This document shows, one piece after another, positions 34,014 to 45,478 of a stretch of 64,000 nucleotides of DNA. Numbering within the stretch: the first letter of the stretch is position 1; each line of letters starts with the position of its first letter. Origin of the DNA: Vandiemenella viatica (lineage: Eukaryota > Arthropoda > Insecta > Orthoptera > Morabidae); contig JARYHS010008074.1 in assembly GCA_031002005.1 (NCBI GenBank), positions 6,146,924-6,210,923 on the forward strand, given 5' to 3'. Made by a program: the position numbers and the translations under genes. The notes beneath the pieces were generated by a model, which saw only the letters and a list, made by a program, of their open reading frames with translations, did not search any database and was not told the origin of the DNA.

Positions 34014-34310
34014 TGTTAATGTTGATGGTTTATTCAAGTATCACATAAAATAATATTACAGTTTGCTCCACATACAAAGCATATACTTAATTCTTCTTCT
34101 GAACAAGTAAGCAACTAAGCAACAACGACATCATCATCTTCTGCATCTGGACCACATCTTGACAACAACTGGTCAACTCGACGACATCTTGATAACGACA
34201 GCAGACTGCAATTCAACTGACTTGAGTTCTCGCACTCACGGAATATACCCGCAACATACTCCGTGCTTGACTCCAAAACGATATCAATAGAAATGCATCA
34301 CAATCTAACA
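34014..34310 (-). repeat. Copia 3' LTR
   Basis: 297 bp, TGTTA...TAACA. It matches 39661-39922 along its length (shared blocks include ATTACAGTTTG, GCATCATCATCTTCTGCA-like, and CACAATCTAACA), with many substitutions and small indels, so the insertion is not recent. Confidence 0.85.
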
Positions 34311-34653
34311 CGCCTCCTTACATATCTATCGAGAGACTTATATTAATTTACATTCAGCATCCTCTAAACTTTACAAACTTAGTTTTACATAATGACTTGT
34401 AAATCTACAAGACAATCCAAAATTTTTACATTTTCATTCTTACAGAAATTTAGCTTCAAATCTTTTGTTAAATACAAATACTTCATTTTGAATTTCTTTG
34501 ACAGCAGATTCTTAATCTTTTCTATTTTCACAAATTAATGTCATCGGCAAACGTGATAAATAAATTACATCATCTCCATCTTTCAAAGCATAGACAATAA
34601 TCAAAGTCACATCTTACAAAACTATAACTACTAAAAAATTCGTAAAAACAATA

Positions 34654-37620
34654 TTACCATGCTCGAGGACTTTCTTGTAAGCCATACAATGCTTTATTCA
34701 ACCTACAAACTTTATCAGTACCATCCTCATATCCTCTTAGCTGTTTTATGTACAACTCTGATAAAACTTTTCCATTAAGAAATGCAGTCACTAGATCCAT
34801 TTCTTCTATAATTAACCCATTTTGACAACAGTCAATCTCCTTATCCACTGCCTGTTTCCAATACTTTGAATTGCTACAATTAATCACCTCCTCAAAATTT
34901 TCTGGACTATTAGCACTGCAAAAGTTTACATAAATTAAATTGCTACAGATAATCATTAAATCCATCTGGTTTTTTACGTTCTCTACTGACCTTGTCAACT
35001 TGTGTTCTTGATCATATTTATCATTGTTTAAAATTCCTTTAACATCTCCTTTCCTTTTCTCATTTACAGATTAATTTTCATTATTCATACTTTCATTCAC
35101 TCTCTGAATCATAACCCTTTAAGTATACTACACTACAATATCAACATTTTATACCCTGTAACCAACTTCACTGTAACCTAATAAAATTCCCATTCCAGCT
35201 TTACAATCCCATTTTGATCTCAATTGTTCTGGCACTCGTACAAGAACTCTACTACAGCATAACTTTAGATGTTTAACAATCCTCCCCCCACCCCCCCAGC
35301 AAAATTTCATAGCGATTCTTCTTTTCAACTGTATTGGCTAATGTTCTATTTTCTATTTTTAAGATATGCAGCTGCACAGACTACTTAAGCCATAATCTCC
35401 TATCTACTTTTGCTTCAGCTGTGACATATCCATGATTGATCTATTGTATCTTCCAGCTGTTACATTTAATTCATGTACACAGGGAGGATGAGCATTTAAA
35501 ACAATTCCCTTTTCTTTTACAGACTGATAAACCTGAATTTAAATATTCTTTTCCATTGTCACATCTCAGTTCCTTAATAGTTTTACCCGTCAAATTTTCA
35601 ATTTCATTTACATAAGTGACTAAACAATCATAAACATGATTTTTAGATTTAATAGTGTACACATGAGCTGCTCTACTACGATCATCAAGTATCTTTCTCC
35701 ATGTCTACCGAGAATTGAGTGAGGCCCATTTAAATGAGTGTGAATAATTTCTAAAATCTCTTTTGTTTTGATTCTGTTATTCTCAAAGCAGGGTCCCAGA
35801 GTTGCCTGGTCTAGTTGGCGTTGATTTCCCCATACCCCATTTTTACTAAAAAAAGAGAAACGTAACCAAGTTTTATACAATTCACAGCATCCATTTCCAG
35901 AATTAAAGCAAACCTAGATTCCCCTGCATTCTACCAAGAAAGGAGTGGGTTGAAGTTGATTTACCCATACAATATTTTTTTCTTCTTCTAAAATATTCAT
36001 GTGTACCAAGCTACATTGATTTCCGGTACTAAACTAAACGGTGATTTAGGAGCACAATCCTAAGAATGGGGTGGATTGGATACTTTGAGACGGAATGTCA
36101 GTTTTCAACATAATTACATCTGATAATTTTGCTCCTCGAAAATTGAAACATTAACCGCATTAATAAATACCACATACATAAAAATGTATCTGGAATGTGT
36201 CCGTTTATTCCAGCATCACGCAGGAAACACGGAGTTTGAATGGATTTTCAGAATTTGAAAGCTTGGGGTTAGCATTAAAATTTAACGTATTTCTTAAGAC
36301 ATTTAGTTTACGAATAATCTAGCATTATCTGAAAACTGCTCAATCGATTTAGCCAGAGTTTTCACGGTATCAAATATTGAAGTGTCTCATTATGCTGACT
36401 CATCTGCCACTGGGAGCTAAAAAATTTATTTATGTTACTTCATCTGGCACTGGGGCACAAAATTAAAATGTATTCGGTACCTCTACAGTGGAATATCAGG
36501 TATTCAGAACTAAGCGAGATATGAAAAAGTTTATTCTTTACTTTCGATTTGTTTCAGGAAACTACAAAATGTGGCATCTTTTATTGTGAACAGAATGCCA
36601 AAGATGATAGCCAGACATTGTAGTTGTGCTGGCAGAGCTTGTGATCAAAGAAAATCTGTTGTTTTTCAGTTATTAGTTTCTCGCATTCATTAGTGATCTA
36701 CGGCATTTAAAAACTGAATATCCCGAATTTAAGGAAAGAATATTTCAAGTATTAGTGCGCAAAATAATTATTATTTAAAACTGATTTTATTTCTTTCATT
36801 AAAGGCTACATTCAGAGACATTCTAGTTGTGTGTTTACTGTGGAGTTTGCAACATCTAGTCGTTCTATTTTTGGTATTTGTCACCATACGTTCAGAATTT
36901 CATTTAATGGTCTGGTGTTACGTAACTTTGAAACATATGATATATCAAACAAATCAATTGAGACTCTAAGCTTTAAATCTGTGAAAACCCCATCAAAATC
37001 TGATTAGTAGTTTGAATTTTTCTAGTTCAAATTTATCCGGTTTTCGTTTTATAGATATAGATACAAACTTTTTGCTTTAAATAATCTGACTCTAAATTTT
37101 GAAGTAATCCAAATAGTAATTAAATAGTTAAAATTTACATGACCTAGTATGCGATCCCATCTCTCTTTTGCTGTCATACTACCCCTGTTGCTCACAATAT
37201 TTACATCAACTTCATTCTTATAAAATGCTACTTGTCATTTTATATAGCCTACCTTCTTCCAAAGCAATTGCAATTAGCCCATTATCTTTATCAAAAACTC
37301 TCTAAACATTTCCAATGATACAATTTTGTATTTGTCTGTTAATTTTGCATAACTAATAAAATTTCTATTCATGTCTTTAAGATAAAATACATTTTTCATG
37401 TTAATTGGAATAATTTTATTGTAAACTGGAAAATAACTGATTATATTTCCTACTTTAGTGGCTTCCAAAATTTTACCATCTGCAATTTTTACCTCTACAG
37501 ATTGTTTTAAAGTTAAACACTCGGAAACCACTATCCAATAACCAATCAATTTTTATTTGTTCTTTGTTACCTGCATTGGTTTCATTTTGGGTCATCATAG
37601 TCCTATTCTCTGTCATAAAA
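34654..37620 (-). pseudogene. Copia gag-pol remnants
   Basis: In order on the minus strand: a region ahead of the protease/GAG-pre-integrase domain (37549-37274; SVEVKIADGKILEA, NVFYLKDMNRNFISYAKL), the pre-integrase motif RWDRILGHVNF (about 37180-37135), then an unrelated 1.2-kb insertion. After it, integrase pieces (35880-35471; FENNRIKTKEILEIIHT, KELRCDNGKEYLN with the second catalytic Asp), and finally RT N-terminal sequence (34998-34654; WKQAVDKEID, MDLVTAFLNGKVL, CRLNKALYGLQESPRAW). The RT active-site box and RNase H are absent. Multiple stops and frameshifts. Confidence 0.85.
35885..37130 (-). mobile_element. Unidentified insertion inside the copia pol
   Basis: Copia sequence breaks off at LGHVNF (about 37135) and resumes at about 35880 in the integrase region. 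The 1.2 kb between has no copia similarity or coding potential. Its high-coordinate edge, read on the minus strand, is TATCTATATCTATAAAACGA, like the AT-rich 5' start of a Helitron (compare 43004). I could not find a convincing CTRR end, so the class is uncertain. Confidence 0.35.
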
Positions 37621-37638
37621 CTTCTCATAACATATTTA

Positions 37639-39660
37639 TTTATTTATTTATTTATTTAAACGCCAATCGGCTTTGTACATATTGAAATAAAATTTATCAT
37701 CAACATACAAGCTACAAAATGAATAGGTGATTCACAAAAGTCTTTTAATGTTGTAGATCAGTCCAGTATAAGAACCTCCAAAGAAGTTGACGTTGGTTGC
37801 ATATAGGTTAACCAGGTTTACTATCCTATGGTACGGCCCAGAAGCAACATAATTTTTGTTGGGTTTCACAGCATCCAGCAGTCGTCTTGTTCGTAGGCCT
37901 ACCCTAGAGCAATTAAATTGGAATTGTTCGAGTATATCTGGTGAATCAATAAGTCCATTGATGACTTTGTAAAAGAAGCATAGGTCAGTCAACTGCCTCT
38001 GACTTTGCAAACTGTTAATCTTATAATGTTGATATACATCACACACATCTTCCATGTTTTCACGATGAAAATAGTGTAACAGAAACTTACAAAACTTGCG
38101 TTGAACTTTTTCGACACGGCTGATTTGCTGGTCTGTAATGGGTGACCATACAATACTACCATAATCAAGTAACGGTTTGACATAGGCAGAGAAAAGTCGA
38201 AACAATGTATTAACGTTTTTGAATTCTTTACCAGCTCTACATATGAAACCCAGGACACGAAATGCTCGCTGAGTTATGTAATTAATGTGCTCTGAGAAGG
38301 TAAGCCTGTCATCGATTATCACTCCCAAGTCTTTAACTGAATTGACTGTTCCCACGTTTTGACCACATATAGAGTAATTAACAGGTAGCTGGTTGAGACG
38401 TCGAGAAAACACCATGACAGCACATTTTTCTATATTAAGGTGTAACTTATTTAACTGACACCATACCTCTAACTCGGAGATATCTTGTTGCAATATATCA
38501 ATGTCATGAGCACTGTAAATAGCTCTGAAGATCTTCATATCATCAGCATAGAGCAAATAATCAGACATAAACTTTTCACCAATGTCATTTATGAAGATGC
38601 TGAATAGAATAGGTCCTAGATGGGAACCTTGTGGCACACCAGACATAACAGTGTACTCATTCGACAAATGGCCATTAATTCGCACTTGTAGATGTCTGTC
38701 AGATAAGTACGAGCGAAGCCAATCCAAGGCCTTGGATCTTATACCATAACGACTTAATTTATTTATCAGAATATCATGGTTCACCATGTCAAAGGCCTTG
38801 CTAAAGTCAGTATATATAGAGTGCACATCCTGACCTTTGTTCAGAGCATTAAGTATAAAGTTAACATACAGGTAGAGATTAGTTGTTGTAGATCTTCTGC
38901 CAAAGAATCCATGCTGTCTTGAGGTTACGACATTTTTAAATGCAAAGGTAAGCTGTGGCAGGACAATTTTCTCTAGAAGCTTTGCCAGTGAGGATTGAAT
39001 GCAAATTGGCCTATATTTGCTGATGTCGGATTTTGCACCTGATTTATGTATGGGTATAATATATCCTATTTTCCACGTTGAGGGAAAACTTCCTGTTTCA
39101 AGAGACTTATTGAAGATGTGAGTGATTGGCTCACAGAGTCCAGCAGCACAATTTCTTAATAGGATGTTAGGTATCTGGTCGGGTCCAGCACCCTTATTTA
39201 TGTTCAGTCGTGTAAGCTCACGAGATACATCATCAAAGTGAACTTCAAATTTAGAGAGGTTCACATCTGGATATTTATTGCTACTGTCATGCGTAGTATC
39301 AGCATTTAGAAGTTCTGATGGTTCTTTGTATATGCTCTTGAAGTATGATGCAAATAAGTTGCTGACATCAGCACCATTACTCACAGTTGTGCTGTTCCAG
39401 GTCATGGTTGAGGGGATGTCAACATCACTGTGTCGTCGCTTATTCTTATTCTTAATTCTAACTGATAGCAACTATTTCTTGATCCAAGCCGCTTACTTCA
39501 GCTCCACTGTCCGTTGTTGTGACCTCCACGATGGTGGATATATTTTGATCCGTGCCGCTTACATCCACCCCATTGTCTGTTGTCGTTACCTCCATGGCGG
39601 TGGTGGAAATGTCCTCGATACCACCTGCTGCATTTCCCTGTGCCTCTGACATTCGGTCCA
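37639..39660 (-). mobile_element. LINE D, 5'-truncated, inside copia
   Basis: A minus-strand non-LTR element with an AAATA-repeat tail (37641-37664) and a single long RT frame. No endonuclease is present, so it is 5'-truncated. Its upper edge meets the copia 5' LTR at about 39660, and its tail meets copia pre-protease sequence. Insertion therefore went with loss of the copia leader and gag, or the element landed in an already deleted copy. Short of the RT, 39460-39640 holds two imperfect ~64-bp direct repeats (encoding VEVTTTD-type units). Confidence 0.8.
37732..39471 (-). CDS. LINE D reverse transcriptase
   Basis: 579 codons without a stop; the N terminus is cut. RT motifs: GAGPDQIPNILL, WKIGYIIPIHKSG, YRPICIQSSLAKLLEKI, HGFFGRRSTTTNL, YTDFSKAFDMVNHDIL (first catalytic Asp), SGVPQGSHLGPILFSIFINDI, active site LLYADDMKIF, and the thumb KDLGVIIDDRLTFSEHI and LGFICRAGKEF. 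A C-terminal VEKVQRKFCKFLLHY follows. This pattern is typical of jockey-superfamily LINEs. All catalytic residues are intact, but there is no endonuclease, so it is not autonomous. LINE C (30549-32329) is a decayed relative. Confidence 0.9.
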   Translation of the reverse strand: MLSVRIKNKNKRRHSDVDIPSTMTWNSTTVSNGADVSNLFASYFKSIYKEPSELLNADTTHDSSNKYPDVNLSKFEVHFDDVSRELTRLNINKGAGPDQIPNILLRNCAAGLCEPITHIFNKSLETGSFPSTWKIGYIIPIHKSGAKSDISKYRPICIQSSLAKLLEKIVLPQLTFAFKNVVTSRQHGFFGRRSTTTNLYLYVNFILNALNKGQDVHSIYTDFSKAFDMVNHDILINKLSRYGIRSKALDWLRSYLSDRHLQVRINGHLSNEYTVMSGVPQGSHLGPILFSIFINDIGEKFMSDYLLYADDMKIFRAIYSAHDIDILQQDISELEVWCQLNKLHLNIEKCAVMVFSRRLNQLPVNYSICGQNVGTVNSVKDLGVIIDDRLTFSEHINYITQRAFRVLGFICRAGKEFKNVNTLFRLFSAYVKPLLDYGSIVWSPITDQQISRVEKVQRKFCKFLLHYFHRENMEDVCDVYQHYKINSLQSQRQLTDLCFFYKVINGLIDSPDILEQFQFNCSRVGLRTRRLLDAVKPNKNYVASGPYHRIVNLVNLYATNVNFFGGSYTGLIYNIKRLL

Positions 39661-39922
39661 CTCAAGTACCATACACAATAACATTACAGTTTGTTCCTTC
39701 ATTCTTTTTCTGAGCAAGTAAGCAACAACTGCATCATCATCTTCTGCAACTGAGTAACATCTTGAAAACAACTAACCAACTTGACGGCAACAGCAGACTG
39801 CAACTCAACTAACTTAAGCTCTCGCTCCACGGAAATATATACCCGCAAGCGGCACTGCATTCGCAACATACTCGGTGCTCAACTAGAAAACACTATCGAT
39901 AGAAATATATCGCAATCTAACA
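39661..39922 (-). repeat. Copia 5' LTR, inner edge missing
   Basis: Matches the LTR at 34014-34310 except that the first ~20 bases (the edge next to the primer-binding site) are replaced by LINE D sequence. It ends TAACA followed by the GTGAC duplication. Confidence 0.8.
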
Positions 39923-39927
39923 GTGAC

Positions 39928-42380
39928 ATCACAAGTTCAGAAAGTTCAGCATGGGAGGATTTCCATTAAGAGACGGTCAGGTCATCACCAGGTTTGTACT
40001 ACTGTGGTGACCCATTGGTTTTTTTTTTTTTTTTTTTGTAGAATTATGGGGGTATATAAGATTTCACAAAGAAATACAGGCAGCTAGGACAGTTGCAACA
40101 GCAATGATGAACAGTTGCAGCACAAGGAATGTGTACACTCAGGAGACGTTATTCTGCGACGGATGACCACTTTAATGGGCTTGGTGGTCGGTTAGTAAAT
40201 ATTCCCACCAGGTACAATGTAGTGGGGGGGGGGGGGGTGATCAAAACTGGATTGCAGAGAACAAAGAGGGTCTGTCTGGCAGGGTCAAACTGGGCGGCCA
40301 AGGAGCAGCAGCAATCCAGCAGGGGCTGACCGGGCTTCGAGCCGGCAGCACAGCACGGCCTCAACATAGATACAGGTGGGAATGAATGATCCTGCTTAGA
40401 CACCGATCACATAATGTGAAGCTAAGGAAGAATTATTAGTCTTTGGCATTAATCGCAAGGCTTTAACAGTGACCTGGCTTTAACAATTGTATTAAGGGAA
40501 GCAATGAGTTATTATAGGGTTGTAATGTACTGTTGTTCATAAATGTAAATATTGTATATACACTACTGGAGTGTTATTCATTTGTTCTACTTACGTATTA
40601 ATGTTCGTCTCAGGGGTGGCAGATAAAAAAAGAGAGAGAGAGAAAAAAAAAACACCAGTCCACTACAGTAGAGATTTTTATTTGGTGACAGGTGTGGTGG
40701 TGAGTGTGAGGGTAGACTAAATATTCCACTGAGATTGCAACTAATGAGAATAAAATAGAGAAAAATAAGGCAGAAAGTACCACCCATAAATACAGTGTTA
40801 CGGAAATCGGCAAGGCGTGTCGGCACAGCAATAAGGAGAAGCAATAAGCGGAATTGGCACGACACATCGCAGCAGTTGCGGAATCGAGGACAGCAGCGAA
40901 AAGAATTGGTTAGCATTACAACAACTCAGCAGAAAAGTGAGTAGCAAGCATTGCATCCATGCCTACCAGTGCAGTAAACAGTGACACCGCGAAAGGCAAA
41001 AAGGTAGAAAAAAAAGAGAGAAATCGCAAGTGAGGTTATCAGAAGCATTAGAATTAATTGCCAATTCCTTTTGTGGCAAGAAAAGAGAATTGAGTGAATT
41101 TATATATAACTGCTACACAGCATTCAGACTTGTAAATGCTGAATATCATGAGATTCTTTGAAAATTTGAAAAGATGCTGTAACAGTCCACAAACCTAGAC
41201 TTTAAATGGAATTGTGTTTCATGAAGCATTTGTAGCAAGCTAGAGTTTGACTGGATATGATTTTGTATGTTTGTCTTGCAATTCAGTAAAAATGGAATTT
41301 CTATAACGAAACAAAGTTACATAAATACCATTCAATATGTTTAAGCACAGAACTAAGCAAGAGAAATTGATTAAATCAGCGTATTCCAAGTACTAAGGTG
41401 AACTTCGATGTCTAAGGGACAATTTACGACAGTTTAAAATGATGTATGTGGATAATTTTGTTTTTAAGTATCTTTAATTTTCATTTCTGCGTATTTTGTA
41501 ATGATTGTAAATGATGATGTATCAATTTTGATTGGTTTTAATATGTTTTAATTGTTTGTTTAAATATTGTTAAAGTTTTAGAAATATCTCTTGGAAGCCT
41601 TTGTAATGTTCTAGAACTTTCATTGAAACTTACATAAAGCAAACGCCAGAGACAGTTGACTCAGTTTATGGAAAGATTTTTGAGGGAACAGTTTTGTGTG
41701 TACTGTCTTTGGAAGAAGCATAGAATGTAATCGCTGGAGTTTGTGCACACATGTGACCAGTATCTTTGAGGTTGTGAAAAAACAGTTAAAATTTGAACTG
41801 TATCGTGGACTAATTATTTCATATATTAATTAACCATGAGAAACCTAATATGGTGACTGGAACAGTGACAAGAAATTATTAGACATCTGTGAAATATCAA
41901 TTTTCTAAAAGATTCTGCAGCGGATTTGCAATACGCAAATCAAATTTTCGGAGTTATAGACTGGCCACGACGACTAGGAAACTGCGTAGAAGAGTTTATA
42001 AATGCAGCACACTTTGGAGAATTTCAATGACTGGAATCAACAGTGGTCTGCCGATGACAAGAGGCGGAGTTTTTCGGCCACACGATACGAGCTTCTTCGA
42101 CATCAAAACTGGGTGTTTGGGAGATCGACGTGTTTCACAGTATAGTGTTTTGTGTGTGATTAAGCGTTTATAATCAGTGAAAAAAGTGGTGTTTAATGGA
42201 GGGAAAGTGCTATGAGCAGAAATAAAAAAATTGTTTAAGTGGTACAAAGTTGACGCCAAATAGTAAGTACTGAATATTACGATATTTGGGTTTCCATGTT
42301 CGTTTGTGGTAATTTGGAAAAATTTAAATTCTTCTTAAGTTTTTTGTCAAATTCATTTTGTTATTATTTGAAAATGGCTG
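39928..42380. other. Probable LTR/leader of the gypsy-like element that follows; no gene
   Basis: Contains a poly-T (40019-40037), a TATA-like TATATAAG at 40053-40060, a G-run at 40224-40237 and a purine-rich AGAGAGAGAG/poly-A tract at 40631-40650. The gag-like sequence at 42390 needs a 5' LTR and leader upstream, and this is the only place for them, but I found no matching LTR downstream. No coding sequence is supported. Confidence 0.3.
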
Positions 42381-42389
42381 ATAGTTAGA

Positions 42390-43003
42390 ATTTACAATCA
42401 TTTGTAAAATCTTTTGTAGCCAATTTTAACGCAAAATTTGACAGCAAATTTTCTGAAATTAATTCTCAATTTTCTGAAATTAATGGTAAATTTGACAACA
42501 CATTTTCTGAATTTCAAAATGAATCTTGATGGAGAATTATCTGAATTTAAAAATAAGTTAATCCTTGATGGCAAATTTTCTGAATTTTGAAGTGAGTTAA
42601 CGAGTGATGATGACAGCAAATTTTCTGAAATCAATGATAAAAAATTATCTGAATTAACTGTTTTGATGTGAAAATCATAGAGCAATTTCAGGGTTTTGAC
42701 CTCAATTCAAGGAGGATATTAACAATTTAGATTCAAAATTGGGGAAACTAGTAGCAAAATGTTAGGAGAAATTTGAAAAGATTACAAAAATTTGTGAACA
42801 GAATAAGTGTAAATTTGATTTATAAAGAGGTGAAGGAAGTCGGTGAAAATTGTGATAAGATGAGGGAGGAGTATGTCAAGTTATTCAAAGCCAGTGATAT
42901 TAAAGCTGCTGAGTTGAGACAGCAAATGTCTGGGATGGGACGAAGTGTTAATACTTTGGTACAGCATTAGGAGCAGCTTACCCATGGATTGGAGGAAACA
43001 TAA
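42390..43003 (+). pseudogene. Gypsy-like gag, N-terminal coiled-coil part
   Basis: Plus-strand reading gives repeats of KFSEIN, SQFSEIN, GKFDNTFSEF and SKFSEINDKKLSEL (about 42430-42660), an 11-residue-type coiled-coil repeat broken by stops, then the open frame 42773-42970 (YKEVKEVGENCDKMREEY, IKAAELRQQMSGM). The frame ends at TAG 42968-42970. After it ten more codons run to the Helitron start at 43004. The codon phase at 43003 continues in phase at 51637, where capsid-like sequence starts. That the two are one gag is inference from phase and position. Confidence 0.6.
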
Positions 43004-43180
43004 TCTATATATCTATAAATGAGAAAACGAGAAAGTTCGGATGTGTGTTTGGATGTACTTCTGGAATCAATAATGCCGTAATAACTCAACATATTTATAT
43101 GAAATTTGGCATTAAGTCAGTTAATTGCGTGCGAAGTGACATAGGATAAATTTTATCCCGCAAAAACGCATAGTTCTTTT

Positions 43181-44392
43181 AGAAATTGCCATTAATATCG
43201 ACTCGTAAACAACAAAGAGTTGACAGCCGTGTAACGTTTACTCTTTGCTTTTTACATAAATCACAAACACTACTTTTCAGAAATAAAAGTGAAAACCTTC
43301 TTACATATGCAAGTTTGTGTTTAGTTTAAAAGCTATAAAACCAATGCACTTGACAAACAATAGTTTAGTAGCATGAATTATAAATATGTACTTAACCTTA
43401 AATTAAAAAAAAAGGTTGTTTGCAAAGAGATTTTTTTCATTTGTGTACATATAATAGTATGACATCTCAAATATTAAACCATAATTTCGATCATAATATA
43501 CTAAATGTGAAAAATCAGAGCTTGGAAAAAAAACAACATAAATGCTATAATTATACCAGCACGAAAGTCGATTTACTAAAAGTGCAAAATGCCAGTGCTC
43601 GAAATGTCGTATTTATAAAAATGTTACGGGTTCCATTCTATCGCGGTTTAATTTATTTCCTGTGTGTCTTCTTTTTTTGCCACTACACAGTCTCTGTAAC
43701 ATTACAAATTATTAACTAACCCTTTCTTGTTCAAAATTTTTTGTATAAATCAGTATAAATAGTAGACTATGATTCAGGAAACAGTGCTTTTTACTTACTG
43801 TTCAATTTCTACAAATATCTAATAACTCCGGTTCAAGTTTAAGTCGTGATACACGACGTTACTAACTTAGGATAAAATACTTGTATCAATGCGCGTGTGG
43901 TTGAGGTTTTAAATTTGTAGCGCCAATATTAGCAGAGATTGTGGTTACACTGAAATTCAGCCTTGACCATAATGAAAACTGAATCTTTTTGTCACAGCCG
44001 ATGGCATAAGCACTATGTCACGTGATGTTATGTATCACCACGTAAACTACTCCCGTAAATCCTTCACTTAAAATGAATGTATTCATCAGCCTTATGTAGA
44101 GACTTAATGTTTCATGAAGCAATATTGCAAGTCGTTTACAACGCGATACACCTCATTTACACGGAGCTTATGAAAGCTGCTAATTTATAACTAATAATAA
44201 CTAAATGATTTCTGCCTCATGCTGTAACAAAAACATTCTGTTCCAGGCAGCATTTCAACTTAACCACTATCTCTGTTAATATTGCCACTATAAAATCAAA
44301 CGATACGAACACACCTCAACACATTAAATGCATCAGAACTGCATTTCGAGTAGTTACAGAATTTTCTATATCAAGATTCCTAAATAGTGTAG
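43181..44392 (+). other. Helitron 5' non-coding region
   Basis: No gene. The segment at about 43905-44060 (TTGTAGCGCCAATATTAGC..., ATTCAGCCTTGACCATAATG) recurs in diverged form at about 49440-49580 (TTGTAGCGGTATTATTAGTG, ATGCAGCCTGGGCCAAAATG), so the Helitron has an old internal direct repeat on each side of the nested SINE. Confidence 0.45.
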
Positions 44393-44704
44393 CATAAATT
44401 ACCTTTTTTTTTTAACAGTTTAACGTCCCTTTTTAACAACGTGGTCTTTAGAGACGGGAAAGGATGGGGGCAAGGAATGGGAAGGAATTCGGCCATGGCC
44501 TTTTGAAGGAAGCATCCCGGCATTCACCTGGAGTGATTTGGGGAAACCGTGGAGAAGAAAACCACCAAAGGGATCAGTGCAAGAAAAGTTCTCAACCTTC
44601 AATATGCATACCGTGTAACAGACGGGGCAAAAGCTGCAACAAGAAGGGCAAAGAGTGTGTTACCTACCAATTACTCCTACAACGAGCTGTAAACAGGACT
44701 GATT

Positions 44705-45478
44705 ATGGATAGTTTACTACAAAGAATAGATATGGGAAACGACATATACTCTCAACTGGCAAATGTAATTAGGAAAATAGTTGAGGATGTAATTGGGAAG
44801 CAGACCACAAAAACGAAAGGAAATCCCCCTTCAAGAGAAAAAAGAAATGCAAAAAGGGCTGCCTGCTTCAGAGAGAAACTAAAAATGGAGAAGAATCGTA
44901 AGAAACAAGATGTTGGAACGCAGACGGACGACCACTCATTACAGATCAATGAAATCTCTTCAAGTTCCGCCAGTCATCCCCGGAATCCTTATGTCAAAAG
45001 GATTGGTCTGGGTTGGAATACTGACAGACCAAATGGGGTTGAACATTACTCACGACCTGTAGCGAGTACAAAATTGGTGGAACAACCGCAGAATTTTGGA
45101 AACATAGCAGACAGACGCAGTTCTATAAACCCTAAAACAATATACAGTGATTTTGAAACTAATTTAAAACTCGGTCGACTGGAGGAGGCTCCGAATCTCA
45201 ATGTGGCGCTGAGGCATCTAACTCGAATAGCGCATCCGGCTGGTAAATATGTAACCTTCCCTCAGCTAGAAGCGATTGATCGTATACATCTAAAATCCAT
45301 CAATATTCCTACAGAAACTTCTCAGCTTCTCTCTCTTGTGCATAAAGTCTTCGAAAGAAGGAATGAAACTTTTGATCCCGATCAAATATATAAACAGTAC
45401 GTATTAACTCATGGGCGTATAGTTTTCGATTCACAACTCCCATGGCCACAGTGCAACGTCCACACCAGACATCCATAA
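44705..45478 (+). CDS. R1-like LINE ORF1
   Basis: 257 codons. The N-terminal third is basic (KKQDVGTQTDD after a Lys/Arg-rich stretch with REKRNAKRAA), as expected for an RNA-binding ORF1 protein, but I see no CCHC zinc knuckles inside it. A Cys motif CIPCNRRGKSCNKKGKEC is encoded just upstream (about 44610-44665) in a different frame that ends at 44712, overlapping the start; it may be a former part of ORF1 lost by a frameshift. The 3' end overlaps ORF2 by up to 37 bases. Confidence 0.7.
   Translation: MDSLLQRIDMGNDIYSQLANVIRKIVEDVIGKQTTKTKGNPPSREKRNAKRAACFREKLKMEKNRKKQDVGTQTDDHSLQINEISSSSASHPRNPYVKRIGLGWNTDRPNGVEHYSRPVASTKLVEQPQNFGNIADRRSSINPKTIYSDFETNLKLGRLEEAPNLNVALRHLTRIAHPAGKYVTFPQLEAIDRIHLKSINIPTETSQLLSLVHKVFERRNETFDPDQIYKQYVLTHGRIVFDSQLPWPQCNVHTRHP

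Larger units (their letters stand above)
34014..39922 (-). mobile_element. Ty1/copia element with both LTRs and 5-bp duplication
   Basis: The LTRs begin TGTTA and end TAACA. The left LTR is 34014-34310 (297 bp); the right LTR, 39661-39922, lacks its inner ~20 bp. A perfect GTGAC duplication flanks the whole (34009-34013, 39923-39927). The coding strand is minus, so the right LTR is the 5' LTR. Protease, integrase and RT remnants lie at 37620-34654. The gag region is gone: LINE D sits directly against the 5' LTR. The RT is also cut short before its active site, so there is a second deletion next to the 3' LTR. Confidence 0.9.

Noticed and set aside
40053..40060. TATATAAG as a promoter of a host gene
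   Set aside because: No downstream gene; at most an LTR promoter, and no LTR pair was found.
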